Shown in pieces: positions 7,176 through 13,377 of a stretch of 16,771 nucleotides of DNA; within the stretch, counting starts at the first letter, position 1; each line of letters starts with the position of its first letter. The DNA lies in assembly GCA_043738565.1 (NCBI GenBank), contig JAYUGA010000067.1, forward strand, positions 1 through 16,771, read 5' to 3'. Made by a program: the position numbers and the translations under genes. The notes below the pieces were generated by a model that searched no databases, was not told where the DNA came from, and saw only the letters and a list, made by a program, of their open reading frames with translations. Source of the DNA: Stagnihabitans sp043738565. GTDB taxonomy: Bacteria; Pseudomonadota; Alphaproteobacteria; Rhodobacterales; Rhodobacteraceae.

Positions 7176-7199
7176 AAAGGGGGCCGATTGGCCCCCTTT
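7176..7199. terminator. Bidirectional intrinsic terminator
   Basis: The arms aaagggggcc (7176-7185) and ggcccccttt (7190-7199) form a perfect 10-base-pair stem with loop gatt, starting at the base after the carbonic anhydrase stop. Read on the minus strand the hairpin is followed by TTTTTATTTT-like sequence, so it should stop transcripts from the DUF1127 genes at least as well as those from the yicC operon. Confidence 0.85.
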
Positions 7200-7219
7200 G
7201 CATCACGGATTGTCAAGCC

Positions 7220-7381
7220 TCAGCCCCAGACAGCCTCACGGGCGATGCGCGTCGCATCCTCGGGGTAGATGCCCAGTTCAAGGGCTTCCCGGCGCGGCAT
7301 GCCGGCAATCTCATCGCGGGCCCTGCGGAACAGCGCGCGCTTGGCGGCATTTTCGCGGTAGGTGGTGAACAGGTTCTTCAT
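7220..7381 (-). CDS. DUF1127 small protein, downstream paralogue
   Basis: This 53-residue basic protein reads MKNLFTTYRENAAKRALFRR, continues RARDEIAGMPRREALELGIY and ends AREAVWG. The RDEIAxxPRxxAxxLGIxPED core is typical of the short DUF1127 family, which is abundant in alphaproteobacteria. AAAGGA precedes the ATG by about 7 bases on the minus strand. It is 36 of 53 residues identical to the protein encoded just upstream (7439-7600), which indicates a tandem duplication. In Rhodobacter sphaeroides and Agrobacterium, DUF1127 proteins have been linked to RNA binding and to stress or metabolic regulation; applying that here is inference. A strong terminator follows 20 bases after the stop. Confidence 0.85.
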   Translation of the reverse strand: MKNLFTTYRENAAKRALFRRARDEIAGMPRREALELGIYPEDATRIAREAVWG

Positions 7382-7406
7382 GGTCTTTCCTTTCGTCTTC
7401 GGCCGG

Positions 7407-7445
7407 GGGCGATCAGCCCTGCGGCCTGTTTTGGGCGATCAGCCC
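7407..7445. repeat. 13-bp direct repeat between the DUF1127 genes
   Basis: gggcgatcagccc occurs at 7407-7419 and again at 7433-7445, 26 bases apart. Each copy has GGGC/GCCC arms around GATCA and could form a small hairpin in RNA. The second copy includes the stop codon of the upstream DUF1127 gene, so the first may be a leftover of the gene duplication. Confidence 0.5.
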
Positions 7446-7600
7446 CAGACAGCCTTGCGCGCGATCAGCGCGGCATCTTCGGGGAATATCCCCAAGTCAA
7501 TCGCCACGCTGCGCGGCAGGCTGGCGATCTCGTCACGGGTCCGGCGGAACATCGCACGTTGCGCGGCATTGGCACGGAGTGTTTCGATCAAGTTTTTCAT
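7439..7600 (-). CDS. DUF1127 small protein, upstream paralogue
   Basis: The 53-residue protein reads MKNLIETLRANAAQRAMFRR, continues TRDEIASLPRSVAIDLGIFP and ends IARKAVWG. The frame stays open further upstream to 7693, but the ATG at 7600 aligns exactly with the start of the paralogue, gives the same 53-residue length, and has GAGG about 5 bases before it. The upstream extension has no family similarity. The N-terminal half is rich in Arg and amphipathic, and the C-terminal half carries the LGIxPEDA motif. The two genes are 57 bases apart in the same direction and probably share a transcript starting in the region 7601-7740. A role as a small RNA-binding or regulatory protein is inferred from the family, not shown here. 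Confidence 0.85.
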   Translation of the reverse strand: MKNLIETLRANAAQRAMFRRTRDEIASLPRSVAIDLGIFPEDAALIARKAVWG

Positions 7601-7671
7601 CTCATCCTCATCATCTGCGCTGGTCTGCCCGAATGGCTTTCCCGTTTCGCATGGGATGAATATGGACCTTC

Positions 7672-7685
7672 CGTTAGCGCAAACA
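7672..7685. promoter_or_regulatory. LacI-type operator-like site upstream of the DUF1127 pair
   Basis: cgttagcgcaaaca matches the pattern TGTT-N-GCGC-N-AACA at all fixed positions except the first. It lies 72 bases upstream of the first DUF1127 start and resembles the site in front of gap (8830-8843). Binding by the same regulator is inference. Confidence 0.3.
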
Positions 7686-7706
7686 ACGACCAATCCGGGC
7701 GCTACG

Positions 7707-7725
7707 CTATGCGTTCAGCGCATAG
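7707..7725. repeat. Inverted repeat in the DUF1127 promoter region
   Basis: The arms ctatgcg (7707-7713) and cgcatag (7719-7725) are perfect complements with loop ttcag. On the minus strand a possible promoter TTGTCG-N17-CATAGC overlaps it (7706-7734), so it could be an operator. Confidence 0.35.
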
Positions 7726-7732
7726 GTGCGAC

Positions 7733-7762
7733 AAAAACGTAGAGGTAGCCGAAGCTGCCCCT
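7733..7762 (-). terminator. Intrinsic terminator of gap
   Basis: On the minus strand AGGGGCAGC and GCTACCTCT (7754-7762 and 7741-7749) pair around a TTCG tetraloop, with one mismatch and one G-T pair. TTTTT follows after three bases (7733-7737). It begins 31 bases downstream of the gap stop codon. Confidence 0.7.
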
Positions 7763-7793
7763 GAGGGTTGCCTGTCGCGGCATTGCGCAGGTT

Positions 7794-8795
7794 TTACAGG
7801 AACTTGCCCATCGCCACCGCGGTATCTGCCATCCGGTTCGAAAATCCCCATTCGTTATCATACCACGACAGGATGCGGACAAAATTACTCGGCAGAACCT
7901 TGGTCTGGTCCGCCGCGAAGATCGAGGAATGCGGATTGCCGTTGTAATCGGAGCTGACGAGGGGGGCGGTTTCATAGCCCAGAATGCCCTTCAGCTTGCC
8001 CTGAGAGGCCGCCAGCATCGCGGCGTTGATCTCTGCCACCGTGCAGGTCTTGGCCAAAACCACCCCCAGATCGACGCAAGACACGTTCGGCGTCGGCACC
8101 CGGATCGACGAGCCATCCAGCTTGCCCGCCAGTTCCGGCAGCACCAGACCCAGCGCCTTGGCGGCCCCGGTGGTGGTCGGGATCATCGACAAAGCCGCAG
8201 CGCGGGCGCGATACAGATCCTTGTGCATCGTGTCCAAGGTCGGCTGGTCGCCGGTGTAGCTGTGGATCGTCGTCATAAAGCCCGAAACGATGCCAAACTC
8301 TGCCGACAGCACCATCGCCACCGGGGCCAGACAGTTGGTCGTGCAGGAACCGTTCGAAACGATCAGGTCATCCTTGGTCAGTGTCTTGTCGTTGACGCCC
8401 ATCACGATGGTCCGGTCAGCGCCCACCGAGGGCGAAGACACCAGCACCCGTTTTGCGCCGTTTTCAAGGTGGACCTTGGCCTTGTCCTTGTCGGCAAAAA
8501 TCCCGGTGCATTCCATGACGATGTCGATATGGCCCCAGGGCAATTCCGCCGGGTTGCGGATCGCCGTCACCTGGATCGGCCCGCGCCCGGCATCAATCGT
8601 GGTCGCCGTTGTGGTCACTGTGCCTTGGAATTTGCCATGCACCGAATCGTAGCGCAACAGATGGGCGTTGGTTTCCACCGGGCCAAGGTCGTTGATGGCA
8701 ACCACCTCGATATCGGTGCGGCCGGAGGCGATGATGGCGCGCAGCACGTTGCGGCCGATGCGGCCGAAACCATTGATGGCTACTTTGACGGTCAT
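7794..8795 (-). CDS. gap: Type I glyceraldehyde-3-phosphate dehydrogenase
   Basis: The enzyme interconverts glyceraldehyde 3-phosphate and 1,3-bisphosphoglycerate in glycolysis, gluconeogenesis and the Calvin cycle. The 333-residue protein opens MTVKVAINGFGRIGRNVLRA, the Rossmann fold. The active site SNGSCTTNCLAP holds the catalytic C151, and H178 follows in TTIHSYTGDQ. The AINDL sequence (D36) at the end of the second strand is typical of NAD-dependent forms. The C-terminal WYDNEWGFSNRMADT is conserved. The ATG at 8795 is chosen over one at 8822 because AGGAG lies 7 bases upstream and homologues start at this point. The upstream region carries a likely promoter with an overlapping palindromic operator. 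A hairpin terminator follows the gene. Confidence 0.97.
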   Translation of the reverse strand: MTVKVAINGFGRIGRNVLRAIIASGRTDIEVVAINDLGPVETNAHLLRYDSVHGKFQGTVTTTATTIDAGRGPIQVTAIRNPAELPWGHIDIVMECTGIFADKDKAKVHLENGAKRVLVSSPSVGADRTIVMGVNDKTLTKDDLIVSNGSCTTNCLAPVAMVLSAEFGIVSGFMTTIHSYTGDQPTLDTMHKDLYRARAAALSMIPTTTGAAKALGLVLPELAGKLDGSSIRVPTPNVSCVDLGVVLAKTCTVAEINAAMLAASQGKLKGILGYETAPLVSSDYNGNPHSSIFAADQTKVLPSNFVRILSWYDNEWGFSNRMADTAVAMGKFL

Positions 8796-8829
8796 GGAGA
8801 ACTCCTGTTTTGGACGACTCATTCGGGAA

Positions 8830-8843
8830 TGTTGGCGCTAACA
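8830..8843. promoter_or_regulatory. LacI-type palindromic operator in front of gap
   Basis: tgttggcgctaaca is a 14-base palindrome with one mismatched pair and a central CG, the layout of LacI-family operators. It lies 35-48 bases upstream of the gap start and overlaps the proposed -10 box. Alphaproteobacterial CceR, a LacI-family regulator of central carbon metabolism, recognises this kind of site; assignment to CceR is inference. Confidence 0.5.
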
Positions 8844-8867
8844 TCGCCAGAAATCCCGGCATTTCAA
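8839..8867 (-). promoter_or_regulatory. Possible gap promoter
   Basis: On the minus strand TTGAAA (8867-8862) and ATGTTA (8844-8839) are separated by 17 bases. The -35 box is good and the -10 is weak. The overlap with the operator suits repression. Confidence 0.35.
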
Positions 8868-8883
8868 CTGATCTTTCGGTGCC

Positions 8884-9027
8884 CTAACGCCAGAAAGACA
8901 TATATTCCACCAGCCGCAGCAAATCGCGGATCAAAAACAGCACGAAGCGGCCGCGGTTCAGCACCAGATCGCCGAGGATGGCCAGGGCGATGACCCCGGC
9001 CACAACCAGATGGCCCCGCTCTTTCAT
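8884..9027 (-). CDS. Small predicted membrane protein (47 residues), upstream of gap
   Basis: A short frame from the ATG at 9027 to a TAG at 8884 encodes MKERGHLVVAGVIALAILGD, then LVLNRGRFVLFLIRDLLRLV and EYMSFWR. Residues about 7-24 form a transmembrane helix, followed by an amphipathic basic segment (NRGRFVLFLIRDLLRLVEY). The third codon positions are strongly G/C, as in a genuine gene of this genome. The ribosome site is weak: a GGGG lies about 6 bases upstream. The gene is in the same direction as gap, 88 bases ahead of it, and divergent from the DUF808 gene. I recognise no family. It may be a conserved small membrane peptide; an accidental frame is the alternative. Confidence 0.6.
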   Translation of the reverse strand: MKERGHLVVAGVIALAILGDLVLNRGRFVLFLIRDLLRLVEYMSFWR

Positions 9028-9149
9028 CGGCACCCCGGATGTGCCGCCCGATCGCGGAAGCTGATCTGCATGGATGCCTCTTTCATGACCCGTGGCGCGG
9101 CCAAAGGACCGCAGCAGGGCCGTGAAGTCAACCGCGATGGGCTGACACT

Positions 9150-9178
9150 TTGCGCTTGGCCGCGGCGGCCCCTATATA
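9150..9178 (+). promoter_or_regulatory. Possible promoter of the DUF808 gene
   Basis: TTGCGC (9150-9155) and TATATA (9173-9178) are separated by 17 bases. The -10 stands out in a very GC-rich stretch, and the ATG follows 26 bases later with GGGAGG at 9191-9196. Confidence 0.45.
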
Positions 9179-9203
9179 GGCCCAAAGCGAGGGAGGTCGG
9201 GGC

Positions 9204-10172
9204 ATGAGCGGGTTACTGGCGTTGCTGGATGATGTGGCGGCGATTGCCAAGGTTGCGGCAACCTCGATTGACGACCTCGTGGGGGCGGCGGCCAAATCCG
9301 GGGCCAAGGCGGCGGGCGTGGTGATCGACGACACCGCAGTGACACCGAAATACGTGACGGGTTTTGCCGCCAACCGTGAATTGCCGATCATCTGGCGGAT
9401 TTCGCTGGGGTCGCTGCGCAACAAACTGCTGTTCCTGCTGCCCGCGGCGCTGATCCTGTCGCAATTCCTGCCCGGTGCGGTGACGCCGCTCTTGATGCTG
9501 GGCGGGTTGTATCTGTGCTTTGAGGGGGCGGAAAAGCTGTTCCACGCCCTTTTCCCGCATAGCGCCGCCGCGGTCGAAGGCGATTTCGACGTGAAAGACC
9601 CCTCGCATCTGGAGGAAGAAAAGGTCGCCGGCGCGATCAAGACCGACTTCGTGCTGTCCGCCGAGATCATGACCATATCACTGGCCGCCATCCCGCAATC
9701 CGCGCTGTGGATGGAGGCTGCTACCCTCGCCATCGTCGCCATCGGCATCACGGTTTTGGTCTATGGCTCGGTGGCGCTGATCGTCAAGATGGATGATATC
9801 GGCCTGTTTATGGCCCGCCGCGCCAGGCTGGCGCCGACCCGTGCGCTTGGCCGCGGGCTGGTGCTGGGCATGCCGGTGCTGATGAATTTCTTGTCCACCC
9901 TCGGCACGGCGGCCATGCTGTGGGTCGGCGGCTCGATCCTGACGCATGGCGCAGAGGTTCTGGGCTGGGGCTGGCCCGCACAAGCCATCGAAGCTGTGGC
10001 CGGGGCCGCCGCAGGCCTGATCCCGCCCGCTGCAGCCGCGCTTCACTGGACCGTCACCGCAGCACTGGACGCGGTGATTGGCGTGGCCCTGGGCATGGTG
10101 CTGATCCCACTGGCAACCCGCGTGGTCGGGCCGTTGTGGGCGCGGCGATCCGGCAAGGTGAAAGCGCACTAA
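9204..10172 (+). CDS. DUF808 (YedI-like) inner membrane protein
   Basis: The 322-residue protein begins MSGLLALLDDVAAIAKVAAT, the typical opening of the DUF808/YedI family, and continues with VIDDTAVTPKYVTGF, also conserved. Predicted membrane segments lie near residues 72-89, 92-108, 171-196, 218-245, 262-280 and 285-308. Between segments two and three lies a charged loop (KDPSHLEEEKVAGAIKTDFV). GGGAGG sits 7 bases before the ATG. The molecular function of this family is not established. The neighbouring gap and tkt genes are transcribed in the opposite direction, so no operon link is indicated. Confidence 0.88.
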   Translation: MSGLLALLDDVAAIAKVAATSIDDLVGAAAKSGAKAAGVVIDDTAVTPKYVTGFAANRELPIIWRISLGSLRNKLLFLLPAALILSQFLPGAVTPLLMLGGLYLCFEGAEKLFHALFPHSAAAVEGDFDVKDPSHLEEEKVAGAIKTDFVLSAEIMTISLAAIPQSALWMEAATLAIVAIGITVLVYGSVALIVKMDDIGLFMARRARLAPTRALGRGLVLGMPVLMNFLSTLGTAAMLWVGGSILTHGAEVLGWGWPAQAIEAVAGAAAGLIPPAAAALHWTVTAALDAVIGVALGMVLIPLATRVVGPLWARRSGKVKAH

Positions 10173-10225
10173 ACGCGGCCCGCCGCCCACCCATACACAT
10201 TGGCGCAAATATTCCACAGGGGAGA

Positions 10226-10259
10226 GCCATCGGTGCGCCATCGGTCCGAGAGCCGATGG
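10226..10259. repeat. Short tandem repeat and hairpin after the DUF808 gene
   Basis: gccatcggtgc (10226-10236) is followed at once by gccatcggtcc (10237-10247). The second copy pairs with ccgatgg at 10253-10259 (stem CCATCGG/CCGATGG). The hairpin lies just before the terminator and may protect the 3' end of the transcript. Confidence 0.4.
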
Positions 10260-10262
10260 ACG

Positions 10263-10291
10263 CGGGGGGTGTGAAACCCCCCGGCCTTTTT
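10263..10291 (+). terminator. Intrinsic terminator of the DUF808 gene
   Basis: CGGGGGGT (10263-10270) and ACCCCCCG (10276-10283) form an 8-base-pair stem with loop gtgaa, followed by GCC and TTTTT (10287-10291). It ends 4 bases before the convergent tkt stop codon. Confidence 0.8.
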
Positions 10292-10294
10292 GGG

Positions 10295-12313
10295 TCACAG
10301 CAGCGATTTCGCCAACGCAGCCGTCGCCTCTGCGGTAATCCCGAACTCCTTGTACAGCCGGTCGATCGGGGCCGATGCCCCAAAGCCGTGCATGCCGATG
10401 AAGCCGGCCTTGGCCTCACGCCCCCGCTCGCCCAGCAGCCAGCGGTCCCAGCCACCGGCCCGCACCCCGGCCTCGACCGCGACCCGCACCGGACCGGCTG
10501 GCAGCACGCGCTTGCGGTAGGCCGCGTCCTGCGCGGCAAACAACTCCATGCAGGGCATCGAGACAACGCGGGTGCCGATGCCTTCCGCCTCCAGTGCCGC
10601 GCGGGCTTTCAGCGCGATCTCGACCTCTGACCCGGTGGCGATCAGGATGACTTTGCGGGCAGCCGTCGCCTCGGCCAGAATATAGGCGCCCTTGGCGGTC
10701 AGGTTCGCCGCCACATGGGTTTTCCGCACCGTCGGCAGGTTCTGGCGGCTCAAGGCCAGCACCGACGGCGTGGTTTTCGAGGTCAGCGCCAGTTCCCAGG
10801 CCTCGGCGACCTCCACCAGGTCAGCGGGGCGGAAGACGTGGCAATTCGGGGTGGCGCGGGAAATCGCCAGATGTTCGACCGGCTGGTGGGTCGGGCCATC
10901 CTCGCCCAGACCGATCGAATCATGCGTCATCACATAGACCACCGGCACGCCCATCAGCGCCGAGAGCCGCATCGCGGGCCGCGCGTAATCGGTGAAGCAC
11001 ATGAAGGTGCCGCCATAGGGCCGCACGCCGCCATGCAGCACCAGGCCGTTCATCGCCGCCGCCATGCCATGTTCACGGATGCCGTAGTTGACGTAGCGAC
11101 CCTTGCGATCCTCGGGCGAAAACACCCCCAGATCCGGCGTCTTGGTGTTGTTCGAACCGGTCAAATCCGCCGAACCGCCGATGGTTTCTGGCATGACCGG
11201 ATTGATCGCTGTCAGCACCTTTTCCGACGCCGAGCGGGTGGCCAGCTTGGGCGCTTCCGCCACGGCAGCTTTCTTGATTGCCAGAATAGTCCCCTTCAGC
11301 TTGGCGGGCGCATCAAGCGCAAACGTCCGGTGGAACAGGGCCTGGCGCGGGGCAGGGCTGGCGGCCAGCGCCGCATCCCACTCGGCCCGTGCGGCAGCGC
11401 CACGCTCGCCCGTCGACTCCCACCACGATTTCACCTCCGCCGGAATGGTGAAGGCCGGGTAATCCCAGCCATAGGCCGTCTTGGTATCCGCGATCAGCTT
11501 GGGGTCGGTCAAAGCACCGTGGCCCTTGTTGGTGTCCTGCGCCGCTGACCCGAGTGCGATATGGGTGGTGCAGGCAACAAAGGCCGGGCCGGGGCTGGCC
11601 TTGGCGGCGGTCAGGGCCCGGTCGATGTCGTCGGGATCGTGGCCGTCACAGGCGAACACATCCCAGCCCGAGGCGGCAAACCGGGCACTCTGGTCGGTCA
11701 CGTCGGAAAGCGACACCTTGCCGTCGATCGTGATGCCATTGTGGTCCCACAGCACGATCAGATGCGACAGCTTCTGCTTGCCCGCCAGTGCCAGCGCTTC
11801 CTGGCTGACACCCTCCATCAGGCAGCCATCCCCGGCAATCACCCAGGTCCGGTGATTTTGCAGCCTGACCCCAAAGCGGGCGCGCAGATTTTCCTCGGCA
11901 ATCGCAAAGCCGACCGAATTGGCCAGACCCTGTCCCAAGGGCCCGGTGGTGGTTTCAATCCCTGCCGCATGGCCATATTCCGGGTGGCCCGCGGTTTTCG
12001 ACCCCCATTGGCGGAAGTTCCGGATCTGGTCCAGCGTCATGTCGACATAGCCGGTCAGGTACAGCAGCGAATACAAGAGCATCGAGCCATGCCCCGCCGA
12101 CAGGATGAAGCGGTCGCGGTCGGGCCAGCGCGGCGCCTCGGGGTCAAACTTCAGATGTTTCTGGAACAGCACCGTCGCCACATCGGCCATGCCCATCGGC
12201 ATGCCGGAATGGCCGGAATTGGCGGCAGCCACCGCGTCCAGGGTCAGGGTGCGGATCGCGCAGGCGCGCTTCCAGTGGTCGGGATGGCGGGCGCGCAGGG
12301 TTGCAATATCCAC
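10295..12313 (-). CDS. tkt: Transketolase
   Basis: This thiamine-diphosphate enzyme moves two-carbon units between sugar phosphates in the pentose phosphate pathway and Calvin cycle, and supplies erythrose 4-phosphate for DAHP synthase. The 672-residue protein has ANSGHSGMPMGMA (31-43), GHGSMLLYSLLYLTGY (74-89), TGPLGQGLANSVGFAIAE (123-140), the ThDP motif starting GDGCLMEG (161-168) with N192 in WDHNGITIDG, HIALGSAAQDTNKGHGA (251-267), GGSADLTGSNNTK (379-391), and the catalytic glutamate E414 in NYGIREHGMAAAMNG. The start is GTG at 12313 with AGGA about 9 bases upstream; no better ATG exists near it. A possible promoter is seen upstream. It is divergent from the zapA cluster. Confidence 0.97.
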   Translation of the reverse strand: MDIATLRARHPDHWKRACAIRTLTLDAVAAANSGHSGMPMGMADVATVLFQKHLKFDPEAPRWPDRDRFILSAGHGSMLLYSLLYLTGYVDMTLDQIRNFRQWGSKTAGHPEYGHAAGIETTTGPLGQGLANSVGFAIAEENLRARFGVRLQNHRTWVIAGDGCLMEGVSQEALALAGKQKLSHLIVLWDHNGITIDGKVSLSDVTDQSARFAASGWDVFACDGHDPDDIDRALTAAKASPGPAFVACTTHIALGSAAQDTNKGHGALTDPKLIADTKTAYGWDYPAFTIPAEVKSWWESTGERGAAARAEWDAALAASPAPRQALFHRTFALDAPAKLKGTILAIKKAAVAEAPKLATRSASEKVLTAINPVMPETIGGSADLTGSNNTKTPDLGVFSPEDRKGRYVNYGIREHGMAAAMNGLVLHGGVRPYGGTFMCFTDYARPAMRLSALMGVPVVYVMTHDSIGLGEDGPTHQPVEHLAISRATPNCHVFRPADLVEVAEAWELALTSKTTPSVLALSRQNLPTVRKTHVAANLTAKGAYILAEATAARKVILIATGSEVEIALKARAALEAEGIGTRVVSMPCMELFAAQDAAYRKRVLPAGPVRVAVEAGVRAGGWDRWLLGERGREAKAGFIGMHGFGASAPIDRLYKEFGITAEATAALAKSLL

Positions 12314-12350
12314 GTTTCAGGTTCCTGTCCGAGGCCAAAGGTCAGCACGC

Positions 12351-12378
12351 TGCATACCAGCCTGCCCGGCAAGATCAA
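12351..12378 (-). promoter_or_regulatory. Possible tkt promoter
   Basis: On the minus strand TTGATC (12378-12373) and TATGCA (12356-12351) are separated by 16 bases, 37 bases before the GTG start. For the opposite direction a TTGACG lies at 12445-12450, but I see no good -10 box for it. Confidence 0.4.
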
Positions 12379-12512
12379 GCGCGCCCCGCAACGCCTTGTC
12401 CGCAAAGGGGCGACCCGGCGTTCGGATTTGGTCTAAGATCAGCCTTGACGAATGCCGCCCGCGATTCGCAAACTGGCAGCAGGACGACGGACCACAGCAG
12501 AAAGGGCACCCG

Positions 12513-13013
12513 ATGGGGCAGATTGCCGATCTTGAACAGCGCATTGCCAGCGCCTTCGCGCGCATCGCCGCCGGGGTCGAGGCGCTGGAGGCGGCACCCG
12601 TTGCCGCCCCGGTGCTGGAGACGGGCGAGGTTGCCAGCCTGCAAACCGCGCTCGACGAAGAACGCATGGCCCATGCCCAACTGTCCGAGCGGCTGAAGAT
12701 GCTGCGCGATCAGGACGCCAAATCGCAGGCGGCCCTGACGGCAGAGGTCGCCACCCTGACCCGCCAGCTTGACGCCCAGGGGCTGGACGTGCAGCGCCTG
12801 TCCGGCACCGTAGCGCAACTGCGCGAGGAACTGCGGCGGTTGCGCGAGGCTGCCGAACAGGGCATGGCCGACCCGCAACTGATCAACCGCGCCATGTTGG
12901 CGGAACTGGAGGCGTTGCGCGCCACCCGCGCGGCCGAAACCACCGAGATGGCCGACATCATCGCGGCCCTGACCCCGATCCTGACCGCCGAGGAGGCGCG
13001 CACCCATGCCTGA
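12513..13013 (+). CDS. Coiled-coil protein directly upstream of zapA, ZauP-like
   Basis: The 166-residue cytoplasmic protein is mostly helical, with a Leu/Glu/Arg-rich coiled coil from about residue 38 to 115 (for example ASLQTALDEERMAHAQLSER, AQLREELRRLREAAEQG) and a second helical part at 122-160 ending DIIAALTPILTAEE. In Caulobacter the gene upstream of zapA encodes ZauP, a coiled-coil partner that joins ZapA in condensing the Z-ring. The same place, size and architecture support this role here, but I base it on context more than on sequence identity. The ATG at 12513 has AAGGG about 7 bases upstream. The stop overlaps the zapA start by 8 bases, and the zapA ribosome site (GAGGAGG) lies inside the gene, so translation is likely coupled. 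Confidence 0.72.
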   Translation: MGQIADLEQRIASAFARIAAGVEALEAAPVAAPVLETGEVASLQTALDEERMAHAQLSERLKMLRDQDAKSQAALTAEVATLTRQLDAQGLDVQRLSGTVAQLREELRRLREAAEQGMADPQLINRAMLAELEALRATRAAETTEMADIIAALTPILTAEEARTHA

Positions 13014-13377
13014 ACTGGAAATCACCATCGGTGGCCGCAGCTTTTTCGTGTCCTGCCGGGCGGGCGAGGAACATTTCCTGCACGCCGCCGCCAAGTTGCT
13101 GGACACCGAGGCGCAGCCGATCCTCAGCCAGATGGGCCGCCTGCCAGAGCCGCGCATGCTGTTGATGGCGGGCCTGATGCTGGCCGACCGCACCGCTGCG
13201 GTCGAGGATGAACTGCGCCAGCTCAAGGCCAAACTCGCCGAAATTGACACCAGGCCCGCTGCGGCCCGCGAACGCATCGAGGTACCGGTGGTGCCGCAGG
13301 AAGTGACGGATTCGCTGGCCGAAATCGCCGCCCGGGCCGAAGCCCTCGCCGCCAGACTTGAGGAGAAACGCGCATGA
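13006..13377 (+). CDS. zapA: Cell division protein ZapA
   Basis: The 123-residue protein starts MPELEITIGGRSFFVSCRAG, typical of ZapA (a short N-terminal strand domain with the I-x-I-x-G-R pattern), followed by EEHFLHAAAKLLDTE and LLMAGLMLADR, then a long C-terminal coiled coil (AAVEDELRQLKAKLAEID, and AEIAARAEALAARLEEKRA). ZapA binds FtsZ and cross-links its protofilaments at midcell. GAGGAGG lies about 8 bases upstream, inside the preceding gene. The ATGA overlap with the following lipoprotein gene suggests that all three genes are made from one transcript. Confidence 0.92.
   Translation: MPELEITIGGRSFFVSCRAGEEHFLHAAAKLLDTEAQPILSQMGRLPEPRMLLMAGLMLADRTAAVEDELRQLKAKLAEIDTRPAAARERIEVPVVPQEVTDSLAEIAARAEALAARLEEKRA

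Noticed and set aside
7601..7693. N-terminal extension of the upstream DUF1127 gene
   Set aside because: The paralogue starts at the equivalent of 7600, a ribosome site precedes that ATG, and the extension covers the likely promoter and operator-like region.
6884..7957. 357-codon plus-strand frame crossing the carbonic anhydrase gene, a terminator and both DUF1127 genes
   Set aside because: It runs through a strong terminator hairpin and across three supported genes in other frames, and has no recognisable domain.
9155..9177. Heat-shock sigma (RpoH) promoter before the DUF808 gene
   Set aside because: CTTG and CTATAT are present but too close together for an RpoH promoter; a normal spacing fits TTGCGC-N17-TATATA instead.
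10715..11548. 277-codon plus-strand frame opposite tkt
   Set aside because: Transketolase motifs fill the minus strand throughout; the antisense frame has no recognisable domain.
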